From assembly GCF_021432085.1 (NCBI RefSeq), contig NZ_CP090366.1, forward strand, positions 3,224,001-3,288,000: 64,000 bases of DNA, written 5' to 3'. A model generated the notes under the pieces. The model saw only the letters and a list, made by a program, of their open reading frames with translations, searched no databases and was not told the origin of the DNA. Position numbers and translations under genes: made by a program. Of the stretch, positions 55,561 through 64,000 are shown piece by piece. Every line of letters starts with the position of its first letter. Position 1 is the stretch's first letter. The DNA is from Stutzerimonas kunmingensis (GTDB taxonomy: Bacteria; Pseudomonadota; Gammaproteobacteria; Pseudomonadales; Pseudomonadaceae).

Positions 55561-57654
55561 TCAGGCAGCGCTGACCTGCACCGGCACACCGTTGAGCGCG
55601 GCATTGCCGGATACATCCAACTGGCGCTCGTCAGTCAGGTCGTTACTGCTGGCGCCCGGTTGCTGCCGGGCGATATCCATTTGCACGCCAGGACGGGCGT
55701 GGCCCCAGCCATGCGGCAGGCTGACCACGCCGGGCATCATCTCCTCGCTGGCCAGCGCCTCCACCTCGACCACGCCGACCCGGGAATGCACGCGCACCCG
55801 CTGGCCATCCTGCAAAGTCCGAGCAGCCATGTCCGCAGGGTGCATCAGCAGCTGATGACGAGGTTTGCCCTTCACCAGGCGCTGGTAGTTGTGCATCCAG
55901 GAATTGTTGCTGCGTACATGCCGGCGGCCGATCAGCAACAGCTCGTCGGCACCTGCCTGAGGCTGCGCGGCGAAACGCTGCAGATCGTCCAGCATCAGCG
56001 CCGGCGCGGTCTGGATGCGCTTGTTCGGCGTTTTCAGGCGCCGCGCCAGGTTTGGCTTGAGCGGCCCGAGATCCAGCCCGTGGGGATGATCCTCCAGTGC
56101 TGCCAGGCGCAGCTTGCGCTCGGACTTGTCGCCGTATGGCCCATGGCGTAGCGCCAGGTCCATCATTTGCTGCGGCGGCATGGTGGGCTTCAGCTCGACG
56201 CCGACCCGCGCTGCGTACGCCTTAGCCAGCCCGATGAAGATTTCCCAGTCGTGCAGCGCACCCTCGGGTTTGGGCAGTACCGGCTGGTTGAAGCGGGTAA
56301 CGTTGCGCACGGCGAGCAGGTTGAAGGTGGCGTCGTAATGGTCGTGCTCCAGCGGCGCGGTCGGCGGCAGGATCACGTCGGCATAGCGAGTGGTTTCGTT
56401 GATGTAGAAATCCACACTGAGCATGAACTCCAGCCCATCCAGCGCCTGCTCCAGCTTGCGCCCGTTGGGCGTGGAGAGCACCGGGTTTCCGGCCACGGTG
56501 ATCAGTGCACGCACCTGCCCTTCCCCGGGTTCAAGCATCTCCTCGGCCAGTGCCGCTACCGGTAGTTCGCCGCCGTATTCAGGCAACTGCGAAACCCGGC
56601 TATGCCAGGCGGCGAAGTGGCCGCCGGAGGTGGTCTCCACCAGATCCACCGCAGGCTCGGTACACAGCGCGCCGCCGACCCGATCGAGGTTACCGGTGAC
56701 CAGGTTGATCAGCTGCACCAACCACTGGCAGAGCGTGCCGAAGGCCTGGGTCGAGACGCCCATCCGCCCGTAGCAGACTGCCTTGTCCGCCGCCGCGAAA
56801 TCCCGCGCCAGCTGGCGGATCTGCTCGGCCGGAATCCCACAACGGGCGCTCATCGCCTCGGCGGTAAAGGCGGCGATCGCCGTGCGCACCTCCTCGATGC
56901 CGTCCAGCGGGAGCTCGCTGGTGCGCGTCAGGCCTTCCTCGAACAGAGTATTGAGCAGGCCAAACAGCAGCGCCGCGTCTTGTCCCGGCCGCACGAACAT
57001 ATGTTGATCGGCGATCGCTGCGGTCTCGCTGCGACGCGGGTCGACCACCACCAGCTTGCCGCCGCGGGCACGGATCGCCTTCAACCGCTTCTCTACGTCG
57101 GGCACGGTCATGATGCTGCCATTGGAGGCCAGCGGGTTGCCGCCGAGGATCAGCATGAAATCGGTGTGATCGATGTCCGGCACGGGTAATAGCAGGCCGT
57201 GGCCGTACATCAGATGGCTGGTCAGGTGATGCGGCAGCTGATCGACCGAGGTCGCGGAAAAGCGATTGCGCGTCTTCAGCAGCCCGAGGAAGTAGTTGCT
57301 GTGGGTCATCAGCCCGTAGTTGTGCACACTCGGGTTGCCCTGGTAGATGGCCACGGCATTGGCGCCGTGGCGCTCGCGGATCTCAGCCAGGCGCTCGGCG
57401 ACCAGTTCGTAGGCCTCCTCCCAGCTGATCGCCTGCCACTCATCGCCGCAGCGCCGCATCGGGTGGCGCAGCCGGTCACGGTCGTTCTGGATGTCCCGCA
57501 GGGCGACAGCCTTGGGACAGATATGGCCGCGGCTGAAGCTGTCGAGGGGGTCGCCCTTGATCGAAAGGATGCGCTCGCCTTCGGTCTGGATGGTCAGGCC
57601 GCAGATGGCTTCGCACAGATGACAGGCACGGTGATGGACGCTGATCTCGCTCAT
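55561..57654 (-). CDS. Molybdopterin oxidoreductase, [4Fe-4S] catalytic subunit
   Basis: A 697-residue DMSO-reductase-family protein: iron-sulfur motif C11-x2-C14-x3-C18 and C46, the molybdopterin fold (QGNPSVHNYGL, GGNPLASNGS, VVVDPRRSETAAIAD) and the MGD-binding C-terminal domain (HGWGHARPG). It has no Tat signal, so it is cytoplasmic. No iron-sulfur, membrane or chaperone partner gene is adjacent. ATG 57654 has GGGAA upstream; ATG 57669 is an alternative. Substrate unknown; stand-alone members of this type are common in Pseudomonas. Confidence 0.85.
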   Translation of the reverse strand: MSEISVHHRACHLCEAICGLTIQTEGERILSIKGDPLDSFSRGHICPKAVALRDIQNDRDRLRHPMRRCGDEWQAISWEEAYELVAERLAEIRERHGANAVAIYQGNPSVHNYGLMTHSNYFLGLLKTRNRFSATSVDQLPHHLTSHLMYGHGLLLPVPDIDHTDFMLILGGNPLASNGSIMTVPDVEKRLKAIRARGGKLVVVDPRRSETAAIADQHMFVRPGQDAALLFGLLNTLFEEGLTRTSELPLDGIEEVRTAIAAFTAEAMSARCGIPAEQIRQLARDFAAADKAVCYGRMGVSTQAFGTLCQWLVQLINLVTGNLDRVGGALCTEPAVDLVETTSGGHFAAWHSRVSQLPEYGGELPVAALAEEMLEPGEGQVRALITVAGNPVLSTPNGRKLEQALDGLEFMLSVDFYINETTRYADVILPPTAPLEHDHYDATFNLLAVRNVTRFNQPVLPKPEGALHDWEIFIGLAKAYAARVGVELKPTMPPQQMMDLALRHGPYGDKSERKLRLAALEDHPHGLDLGPLKPNLARRLKTPNKRIQTAPALMLDDLQRFAAQPQAGADELLLIGRRHVRSNNSWMHNYQRLVKGKPRHQLLMHPADMAARTLQDGQRVRVHSRVGVVEVEALASEEMMPGVVSLPHGWGHARPGVQMDIARQQPGASSNDLTDERQLDVSGNAALNGVPVQVSAA

Positions 57655-57782
57655 TTCGGATTCCCGCATGGCGCTGTTGTTGTCCAGCCACTCTAGGCGC
57701 CATGGCCGCGGGCAACAATCAGACGTCTTGACGGGGAATGGCGCTGGATTCAGCCGGCCTATCGTCAGCCGGCATGCATCGA

Positions 57783-59498
57783 TCAGCGCGGGGCGATATG
57801 CGCCACCATCAGCTGCACGCTTTCCTGACCGCGGTACTCGTTGACGTCGAGCTTGTAGGCCAGCTCGGCCCAGCGCACCGTCGGATTCGGCCAGATTTCG
57901 CGGTCGACGTTGAAGGCAATGCCGTCGAGGGTCAGCGAGCCGCATTCGCTCTTGAGCACCAGCTTCAGATGGCGCTCGCCGACGATACGTTGCTGCACCA
58001 ACTGGAACACCCCATGAAACATCGGCTCGGGAAAATGCTGGCCCCAGGGCCCGGCGTTGCGCAGCGCACGCGCCAGTTCCAGGTGGAACTCCTCGACGCT
58101 GAGCTGGCCGTCGGTTAGCAGCCGGCCGGTGAGATCATCCTCGCACAGCTGGCGGCGCACTTCGGCGTCGAAGGCGGCAGCGAATGCGCCGAAGCTGGCT
58201 TGCGGCAGCGACAGCCCGGCCGCCATGGCATGCCCGCCAAACTTGCTGATCAAGCCGGGATGCTTGGCGGCGACCGCATCCAGCGCATCGCGGATATGAA
58301 AGCCCGGCACCGAGCGCGCAGAGCCTTTGAGCAGGCCGTCGCCGGCATCGGCGAAGGCGATGGTCGGGCGGTGGTAGCGCTCCTTCATACGCGAAGCCAG
58401 GATGCCGATCACGCCCTGATGCCAGTCCGCCTCGAATAGGCACAGGCCGAACGGCAGGTCTTCCAGGGGCAAATCCTTGAGCTGCGCCAGTGCCTCGCGC
58501 TGCATGCCCTGCTCGATGCTCTTGCGGTCCTTGTTCAGCTCATCGAGCTGGACCGCCATATCGCGCGCCAGTGCCTCGTCCTCGCAGAGCAGGCATTCGA
58601 TGCCCAGCGACATGTCATCCAGCCGCCCGGCCGCGTTGAGCCGCGGTCCGAGAATGAAGCCCAGGTCGGTAGAGGTGATGCGTCGATGGTCGCGCCCCGT
58701 CACTTCGAGAATCGCCCGCAGGCCCGCCCTCGCCCGCCCCGCGCGAATCCGCGCCAATCCCTGATGGACCAGGATGCGATTGTTGGCATCCAGCGATACC
58801 ACGTCGGCGACACTGCCCAACGCCACGAGGTCCAATAGCTCAGCCAGGTTCGGCTCTGCCCAGCCCTGACGGATGAACCAGTCCAGCTCACGCAGGCGAG
58901 CGCGTAATGCCAGCAGCACATAGAAGATGACCCCGACACCGGCGATGCACTTGCTGGGAAAGGCGCACTCAGGCTGATTGGGGTTAACGATGGCATCAGC
59001 CGCCGGCAGTTCGTGACCCGGCAGGTGATGGTCCGTGACCAGCACCTTGAGCCCTGCGGCCTTGGCCGCCGCCACGCCGTCGACACTGGAAATGCCGTTG
59101 TCCACGGTCACCAACAGATCGGGCTCGCGCTGCAAGGCAACGGCAACGATTTCCGGCGTCAGACCGTAGCCATATTCGAAGCGATTGGGCACCAGGTAAT
59201 CGACGTGGGCAGCGCCAAGCTGGCGCAAGCCAAGTACACCCACGGTGCTGGCCGTGGCGCCATCGGCATCGAAATCGCCGACGAACAGGATGCGTTGACG
59301 CTTCTCCAGCGCCTCGACCAGCAGCTCGACCGCGGCATCGATGCCCTTGAGCTGCTTATAAGGAATCAACCGCGCCAGCCCCTTGTCCAGCTCCTCTGCG
59401 CAGGTCACACCACGGGCCGCGTAGAGGCGCTGCAGCAGCGGCGGCAGCTCGCCAAGGTCGGGCAGCTGCTCGGGCAGGGGGCGGGGTTCGATACGCAT
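57783..59498 (-). CDS. recJ: Single-stranded-DNA-specific exonuclease RecJ
   Basis: A 571-residue DHH-family 5'-3' exonuclease with motifs FVGDFDADGATA, VTDHHLPGHELP (DHH), LGFILGPRLNAAGR and DHHA1-domain KFGGHAMAAGLSL. It degrades single-stranded DNA in RecFOR repair, mismatch repair and base excision. ATG 59498 begins MRIEPRPLP; an in-frame start at 59609 would overlap the MarR gene. Its gene lies downstream of the MarR gene on the same strand. Confidence 0.96.
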   Translation of the reverse strand: MRIEPRPLPEQLPDLGELPPLLQRLYAARGVTCAEELDKGLARLIPYKQLKGIDAAVELLVEALEKRQRILFVGDFDADGATASTVGVLGLRQLGAAHVDYLVPNRFEYGYGLTPEIVAVALQREPDLLVTVDNGISSVDGVAAAKAAGLKVLVTDHHLPGHELPAADAIVNPNQPECAFPSKCIAGVGVIFYVLLALRARLRELDWFIRQGWAEPNLAELLDLVALGSVADVVSLDANNRILVHQGLARIRAGRARAGLRAILEVTGRDHRRITSTDLGFILGPRLNAAGRLDDMSLGIECLLCEDEALARDMAVQLDELNKDRKSIEQGMQREALAQLKDLPLEDLPFGLCLFEADWHQGVIGILASRMKERYHRPTIAFADAGDGLLKGSARSVPGFHIRDALDAVAAKHPGLISKFGGHAMAAGLSLPQASFGAFAAAFDAEVRRQLCEDDLTGRLLTDGQLSVEEFHLELARALRNAGPWGQHFPEPMFHGVFQLVQQRIVGERHLKLVLKSECGSLTLDGIAFNVDREIWPNPTVRWAELAYKLDVNEYRGQESVQLMVAHIAPR

Positions 59499-59526
59499 CG
59501 TCGGATTCCAGACTCGGTGAAACGGA

Positions 59527-60054
59527 TTACAGGGAGGTGGCCGCACGTGCGGCCTGGTCGTACAGGCCCGACATAGCGCGCAGCATGCCCGCCAGGCGGT
59601 GGATCTCATCAGGGTCGATATTGAGGTTCTCGAACGAGGCGATCAGGCATTCGCGGCGGATGTCGGCGTACTCCTGACAAAGCGCACGGCCCTTGTCGGT
59701 GGTGCGATAGAACATCTCCTTGCCCTGCTTCGCCCCTTCCACCAGGCCGAGCTTGCTCAGCTTCTTCAGCGCGTAAGTCACGGTGTGGGTGTCTTCCACA
59801 TTGAGCAGCAGGCAGATATCCGCCTGTCGCTTGGCGCGGCCACGGCTGGTGAGATTGTGCAGCACCATGACGTCCAGCGCGTTCATCTCCACCGTGCCGC
59901 AGGCCTGCATGCAACGCTCCATCCAGCGCATCAGCGCGGCGCTGGCGACGATGATGCCGTACTCCAGTTCAGACAGTTCCTGGGACTGCTCGGCGAGGTG
60001 CGCCGAAGCGACGATCGAAGATCGCAACGGGCGGGGGCTTTTGGCGTCAACCAT
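59527..60054 (-). CDS. MarR-type winged-helix regulator, divergent from pxpABC
   Basis: A 175-residue regulator with a central winged helix (ALDVMVLHNLTSRGRAKRQADICLLLNVEDTHTVTYALKKLSKLGLVE) and flanking helices for dimerisation. It is divergent from the 5-oxoprolinase operon, separated by 192 bases that hold a perfect palindrome, so it is probably a repressor of that operon and itself. In Bacillus the analogous operon has an IclR-type regulator (KipR) instead. The ligand could be 5-oxoproline; inference. Confidence 0.85.
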   Translation of the reverse strand: MVDAKSPRPLRSSIVASAHLAEQSQELSELEYGIIVASAALMRWMERCMQACGTVEMNALDVMVLHNLTSRGRAKRQADICLLLNVEDTHTVTYALKKLSKLGLVEGAKQGKEMFYRTTDKGRALCQEYADIRRECLIASFENLNIDPDEIHRLAGMLRAMSGLYDQAARAATSL

Positions 60055-60161
60055 CTTGAGTTCCTGATTGATGAAGCGGCAGCGCCGTTCGTATCGATGG
60101 GGCGGGCAAGGATACAGCAATGTCCGCTCAGGCACTTCAGACGCCCAACGGCAGAAATACG

Positions 60162-60176
60162 TTGATAATTTATCAA
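60162..60176. promoter_or_regulatory. Perfect TTGATAA-T-TTATCAA palindrome, likely MarR operator
   Basis: Seven-base perfect arms (60162-60168, 60170-60176), with a further half-site TTATCA starting 7 bases later (60183). It lies between the divergent MarR gene and pxpA, about 71 bases before the GTG start. Length and AT-rich dyad are typical of MarR sites. Confidence 0.6.
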
Positions 60177-60246
60177 TACTTTATCAGTGTATCGACCCTC
60201 AACGCCGCCGCAAACGCACCAGTCCATTTCGAAAGGAGCAGCCATC

Positions 60247-60996
60247 GTGAGTCGTCTCTTACTCAATTGCGATATAGGGGAAAGCTTCGGCGCCTGGACC
60301 ATGGGCCTGGATGCCGAGGTGATGCCGTTCATCGATTGCGCCAATGTCGCCTGCGGCTTCCATGCGTCCGATCCGCAGATCATGCGGCGCACAGTGGCGT
60401 TGGCACGCAAGCATGATGTGCGCATCGGCGCCCATCCGGCCTATCCGGATCTGGTCGGCTTCGGCCGGCGCTCCATGGCCTGCAGCCCGGCCGAAGTGGA
60501 GAACATGCTGCTCTATCAGATCGGCGCACTCGACGGCATCTGCCGCGCTGAAGGCACGCAGGTTCGCTACGTCAAACCGCACGGGGCGCTGTACAACGAC
60601 ATGATGCGCCAGCCCGAACTGCTGCGCGCAGTGATGAGCGCCATCAAGGCCTACAGCGCCAACCTGCCGCTGATGCTGATGTCCACCCGCGACAACAGCG
60701 CAAGCCAAGCACTGGCAGAGGAAATGGGCATCACCCTGTGGTTCGAGGTGTTCGCCGACCGCGCCTATGACGCCGCCGGCATGCTTGTTTCGCGCAGCCT
60801 GCCAGGCGCCGTCCACCACGATGCAGAAACCGTGACCGACCAGGCCCTGCGCCTGGCCAAGGGCGAGGCGCTGATCGCGAGCGATGACAGCGCGCTGATT
60901 CTGCAGGCCGATACCCTCTGCGTGCATGGCGACAACGCCGGTTCCATAGCCGCCGTCCAGCGCATCCGCCACGCGCTGCAAGCGCTTCCCGCATGA
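60247..60996 (+). CDS. pxpA: 5-oxoprolinase subunit PxpA (LamB/YcsF family)
   Basis: A 249-residue protein with the YcsF signature [40 protein letters not shown] and [11 protein letters not shown]. PxpA, with PxpB and PxpC, hydrolyses 5-oxoproline to glutamate using ATP. The start is GTG 60247, set by AAGGAG at 60234-60239 and by the family N-terminus; longer frames pass through the promoter. The end overlaps pxpB by 4 bases (ATGA). Confidence 0.95.
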   Translation: MSRLLLNCDIGESFGAWTMGLDAEVMPFIDCANVACGFHASDPQIMRRTVALARKHDVRIGAHPAYPDLVGFGRRSMACSPAEVENMLLYQIGALDGICRAEGTQVRYVKPHGALYNDMMRQPELLRAVMSAIKAYSANLPLMLMSTRDNSASQALAEEMGITLWFEVFADRAYDAAGMLVSRSLPGAVHHDAETVTDQALRLAKGEALIASDDSALILQADTLCVHGDNAGSIAAVQRIRHALQALPA

Positions 60997-61700
60997 AGCC
61001 GCGGATCGAAGTGGTGGGCGTCGACAGCCTGTTGTTGCGCCTGTTCGATCAGATCGACGAAGGCAACATGCCCTGGATGCTTGCCGCCAGTCAGCGGGTG
61101 CGCGACGCCTTCGGCACGGCACTGATCGATCTGGTGCCTTCCTACACCACCCTGCTGGTGCATTACGACCTGATCCAACTGGACGACCTGCAGGCTCGCC
61201 AGCACCTTCACCAAGCGCTCGAGGGTCTGCAGCCCGCCGCCGCCGAAACTGCGCGCCAGCATGCAATCCCAGTGTGGTACGACGCCAGCGTCGGCCCCGA
61301 GCTACGAGCGCTAGGCAAGCGCAGCGGGCTCGGTGTAGCCGGCGTGATCGAGCAACACAGCGCACACATCTATCAGGTCTTCGCCCTCGGCTTCGCACCC
61401 GGCTTCGCCTTTCTCGGGCTGGTCGATGAGCGTTTGGCCAGCCCGCGCCTGGCCACACCACGCAAGCAGGTGCCGGCCGGAAGCCTGGGCATCGCCGATC
61501 GGCAGACCGCCATATATCCGCTGGTATCGCCGGGTGGCTGGAATCTGATCGGGCGCAGCCCGGTTCGTCTGTTCGACCGCGAGCCCGACGGCTACAGCCT
61601 CTGGCAGCCAGGCGACCGGGTGCGCTTCGTGCCCATCGAGCGCGCCGAATTCATCCGCTTGGGCGGCAACGACAGCCCTTTTCAGGAGACTGCCGTATGA
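60993..61700 (+). CDS. pxpB: 5-oxoprolinase subunit PxpB (KipI family)
   Basis: A 235-residue KipI-type protein (allophanate hydrolase subunit 1 fold) with [34 protein letters not shown] and [12 protein letters not shown]. In Bacillus KipI also inhibits the sporulation kinase KinA, but in Pseudomonas the oxoprolinase role applies. It overlaps pxpA and pxpC by 4 bases each. Confidence 0.95.
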   Translation: MKPRIEVVGVDSLLLRLFDQIDEGNMPWMLAASQRVRDAFGTALIDLVPSYTTLLVHYDLIQLDDLQARQHLHQALEGLQPAAAETARQHAIPVWYDASVGPELRALGKRSGLGVAGVIEQHSAHIYQVFALGFAPGFAFLGLVDERLASPRLATPRKQVPAGSLGIADRQTAIYPLVSPGGWNLIGRSPVRLFDREPDGYSLWQPGDRVRFVPIERAEFIRLGGNDSPFQETAV

Positions 61701-62611
61701 GTCTGCTTATCGAACGCGCCGGCGCATTGGCCAGCTTGCAGGACGGCGGCCGTATGGGCGTCCGCCACCTCGGCGTTACCCAGGGCGGCCCGGTGGACTG
61801 GATTTCCCACAGCTGGGCCAACTGGCTGCTTGGAAATCCTGTGCAGGCCGCTACGGTGGAAATCACGCTGGGGAATTTCAGCCTTCGCGCGCAAACCGAT
61901 ACCTGCCTGGCGATCTGCGGTGCCGATCTCGGCGCCGCGCTCGATGACGAAGCCATCGCACCGGGGCGTAGCTTCGAGGTCCGTAAGGGCCAACTGCTTA
62001 CCTTCACGCACCCAAAGCGAGGCGTTCGCGCCTATCTCGCTGCGCCAGGCGGCTTTCAGGCGACACCGGTATTGGGGAGCTGCGCCACGGTCCGGCGCGA
62101 GCAACTCGGCGGCTTGGCCGGTGACGGCCAAGCGCTGGCCGAGGGCGGCCGCTTGCACTGGCTCAGTGGTGTTTCTGCTGCTCGCCGAGAGCTGCCAGTG
62201 CCAACCGTCACCCCACTACCGAGCCCGACCCTGGCGGTCGTGCTCGGCGCGCAGATTGGTGATTTCAGCGGCCAGAGCCTGTTCGATGCCTTCAACAGCG
62301 ACTGGACAGTCGATCAACGAGCCGACCGCATGGGCGTGCGCTTGCTCGGCCCAACGCTTCACAGCACGCGCTCATCCATGATTTCCGAAGGCGTGCCGCT
62401 GGGGGCGATCCAGGTTCCGGCCGACGGGCAGCCGATCATCCTGCTCAACGACCGCCAGACAATCGGCGGCTATCCACGCCTCGGCGCGCTGACACCTGCG
62501 GCGGTGGCCCAGCTGGCGCAGTGCCTGCCAGGCACCTCGCTCAGGCTCAAACCGATTTCACTGGAGGCCGCGCAACGCGCGCACCGCGAACTGCTCGCCC
62601 AGTGGCGGTAG
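61697..62611 (+). CDS. pxpC: 5-oxoprolinase subunit PxpC (KipA family)
   Basis: A 304-residue KipA-type protein (allophanate hydrolase subunit 2 fold): GALASLQDGGRMGVRHLGV, GPVDWISHSWANWLLGN, DRMGVRLLGP, SEGVPLGAIQVPADGQPI and IGGYPRLG. It completes the PxpABC complex. A putative transporter gene follows 114 bases later on the same strand. Confidence 0.95.
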   Translation: MSLLIERAGALASLQDGGRMGVRHLGVTQGGPVDWISHSWANWLLGNPVQAATVEITLGNFSLRAQTDTCLAICGADLGAALDDEAIAPGRSFEVRKGQLLTFTHPKRGVRAYLAAPGGFQATPVLGSCATVRREQLGGLAGDGQALAEGGRLHWLSGVSAARRELPVPTVTPLPSPTLAVVLGAQIGDFSGQSLFDAFNSDWTVDQRADRMGVRLLGPTLHSTRSSMISEGVPLGAIQVPADGQPIILLNDRQTIGGYPRLGALTPAAVAQLAQCLPGTSLRLKPISLEAAQRAHRELLAQWR

Positions 62612-62666
62612 TCGCTCATAAGGAGCCGCTGACCAGCAGCCAGTTATTCCAACAAGAACAACATTG

Positions 62667-62681
62667 CCGGGTATGACCCGG
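62667..62681 (+). other. Small hairpin between pxpC and the transporter gene
   Basis: CCGGGT-ATG-ACCCGG (62667-62681) is a perfect 6-bp stem with a 3-nt loop, 45 bases before the transporter start. It may adjust expression of the distal gene; no T-run. Confidence 0.3.
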
Positions 62682-62725
62682 GCGCATTTCTACCTGCCCC
62701 AACGCCAAGAAAAAGAAGGTATCCA

Positions 62726-63946
62726 ATGCAAGCCACACAAGCCGAACGCGGCACTCCCGCCCAGCGCAACGTCCTGCGCGGCGCCATTTTCATCATGGCG
62801 ACTTCGTCCATCGGACCCGCGTTTCTGACCCAAACGTCGCTGTTCACCGAGAAGTATCTGGCGAGTTTCGCCTTCGCGATCCTGATCTCTTTGCTCATCG
62901 ACATCGGTGCCCAGCTTAATATCTGGCGGGTGATCACCGTTGCCAACCTGCGCGGCCAGGACGTCGCCAACCGCGTGATACCCGGCGTCGGCCATCTGAT
63001 ATCCGCCTTCATCGTGCTTGGCGGCATTGCCTTCAACATCGGCAACATCGGTGGCGCCGGCCTGGCGATGAATGTGATCTTCGGTATCCCGCCGATAATC
63101 GGCTCGTTGATCGCCGCCGTGCTGATCATCGGCATCTTCCTGCTGCGCAACGCCAAGGGCGTGATGGACTCGGTGATGCAAGTCCTTGGCCTGGTGATGC
63201 TGTGCATGATCGGCTACGCCATGCTGCAGTCGAATCCACCACTGCTCGAAGCGATGAGTCGCAGCTTCAATCCGGACGACCCATTGATCCTGCTGCTGCC
63301 GATCGTGACATTGGTGGGCGGCACGGTCGGCGGCTACATATCGTTTTCCGGTGGCCATCGCCTGGTAGAGGCCGGCATCACCGGTGTAGAGAATGTCAGG
63401 CTGGTAACCCGCGCGGCCGTGATCGGTATCGCTACCACTGGCGTCGTGCGCATCTGCCTGTTCCTCGCAGCCCTCGGTGTCGTCAGCCAGGGCCTGACTC
63501 TCGACCCGAGCAACCCCGCTGCATCGGTGTTCTCCCATTCGATGGGCACCATCGGCTACAAGATTTTTGGCGTAGTGCTACTGGCCGCATCGGTTTCATC
63601 GGTGATCGGCGCCGCTTATACCAGTGTGACCTTCATGTACTCGCTGCATGACAGCATCCGCCGGCATAACCAGCGTGTGGTGATCGCCTTTATTGCCTGC
63701 TCGACGCTCATCTACAGCCTGGTCGGCCAGCCCGTGAAGGTTCTGGTGGTGGCGGGCACCCTGAATGCCCTGGTACTGCCGCTGGCGCTGGGCTGCATAT
63801 TGCTCGCGTCGCGCAAATCGAACATCGTCGGCGATGCCTACCGTCACCCTACCTGGATGCTGATGTTCGGCATATTGGCCATGCTGGCCACGGCGGTTGG
63901 GGTGGTGATGTCGTTCAATGCGCTGCTGGAGTTCTGGCAAGCGTGA
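62726..63946 (+). CDS. Non-canonical NRAMP-family transporter of the oxoprolinase operon (YcsG-like)
   Basis: A 406-residue protein with about eleven membrane helices of the NRAMP (LeuT-like) fold; the start GPAFLTQTSLFTEKYLAS aligns with NRAMP TM1. The metal-binding DPGN motif there is replaced (TEKY), and the TM6 MPH motif region reads GGTVGGYISFSGGHRL, so it is unlikely to transport divalent metals. Bacillus ycsG, an NRAMP relative, lies in the ycsF-kipI-kipA operon. Uptake of 5-oxoproline or a related acid is an inference from this linkage. AGAAGG at 62711-62716 supports the start. Confidence 0.82.
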   Translation: MQATQAERGTPAQRNVLRGAIFIMATSSIGPAFLTQTSLFTEKYLASFAFAILISLLIDIGAQLNIWRVITVANLRGQDVANRVIPGVGHLISAFIVLGGIAFNIGNIGGAGLAMNVIFGIPPIIGSLIAAVLIIGIFLLRNAKGVMDSVMQVLGLVMLCMIGYAMLQSNPPLLEAMSRSFNPDDPLILLLPIVTLVGGTVGGYISFSGGHRLVEAGITGVENVRLVTRAAVIGIATTGVVRICLFLAALGVVSQGLTLDPSNPAASVFSHSMGTIGYKIFGVVLLAASVSSVIGAAYTSVTFMYSLHDSIRRHNQRVVIAFIACSTLIYSLVGQPVKVLVVAGTLNALVLPLALGCILLASRKSNIVGDAYRHPTWMLMFGILAMLATAVGVVMSFNALLEFWQA

Positions 63947-63953
63947 CTGGCAC

Positions 63954-63976
63954 GGCGGGCGCTCTCAGCGCTCGCC
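63954..63976 (+). terminator. Hairpin after the transporter gene
   Basis: GGCGGGCGCT (63954-63963) and AGCGCTCGCC (63967-63976) pair with one mismatch around a 3-nt loop, 8 bases after the stop. No T-run. The second arm overlaps a possible minus-strand coding end. Confidence 0.35.
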
Positions 63977-64000
63977 GAGCAACCAACCCAACTTCACTTC
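63965..64000 (-). CDS. Possible C-terminus of a convergent gene, cut by the window edge
   Basis: On the minus strand the last bases read eleven codons, EVKLGWLLGER, then TGA at 63967-63965. A convergent gene ending here is plausible, as the plus-strand gene has just ended, but eleven codons are too few to identify it. Confidence 0.25.
   Translation of the reverse strand, partial: EVKLGWLLGER

Noticed and set aside
57754-57774. GCCGGC repeat after recJ as a terminator
   Set aside because: The two copies are self-complementary hexamers 9 bases apart without T-run; the signal is too weak in GC-rich sequence.

Overview
The window looks like a chromosomal segment of a denitrifying gammaproteobacterium of the Pseudomonas stutzeri group (Stutzerimonas). 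The reasons are high GC, Pseudomonas-type protein sequences throughout, a dnrN-dnrO-dnr-dnrP nitric-oxide/denitrification regulator cluster at the left end, and the order adk-ppc-...-OmpA-like lipoprotein-...-lysS-prfB-...-xenA-...-recJ, which I recall from the P. aeruginosa PA3685-PA3725 region. I see no tRNA, rRNA, CRISPR array, prophage or complete insertion sequence.

Layout. 1-1.8 kb: the end of an iron-centre repair protein (DnrN/YtfE), DnrO, a Dnr-type CRP/FNR regulator and the small zinc-ribbon protein DnrP. 1.9-14.5 kb: a copper and thiol-redox block. The dsbD-dsbE-dsbG operon is divergent from a two-component system matching copper-sensing DsbRS, with a 147-bp MITE-like inverted-repeat element in the shared promoter region. 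It is followed by copRS, an HMA copper chaperone, a DUF411 (CopG-type) protein, copA, a His/Met-rich peptide, copB and a His-tailed cytochrome c. CopR-box-like repeats precede both copper transcription units and a CueR-type promoter precedes the chaperone. Both copA and copB carry single-base frameshifts as given.

14.5-31 kb: DUF3087 and GNAT genes, wrbA-pirin, an FKBP isomerase, a bglX-opgG-opgH set for osmoregulated periplasmic glucans, a PhzF protein, a CidA/CidB (LrgA/LrgB) pair, ccoG followed directly by a MocR regulator, and a PAS-GGDEF diguanylate cyclase. 31-38 kb: a GST plus a degenerate metallo-beta-lactamase-like gene divergent from a TetR regulator, then an RND pump and adaptor divergent from a second TetR regulator. 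38-47.5 kb: rsmJ, an extensin-like protein, a DUF72 protein with an apparent CTG start, tsaB, adk, ppc, and two envelope lipoproteins.

47.5-60 kb: AIM24 and Bax-inhibitor-1 family genes, a QEGLA-motif protein, lysS, prfB with its programmed +1 frameshift, a TerB/DUF533 protein, xenA, a stand-alone molybdopterin oxidoreductase, recJ, and a MarR-type regulator. 60-64 kb: pxpABC (5-oxoprolinase) with a non-canonical NRAMP-fold transporter, divergent from the MarR gene across a perfect TTGATAA/TTATCAA palindrome. Most genes are ordinary core or accessory Pseudomonas genes. The points I find most interesting are the regulatory architecture and damage in the copper block, the MITE between the dsb promoters, and the oxoprolinase/NRAMP unit.
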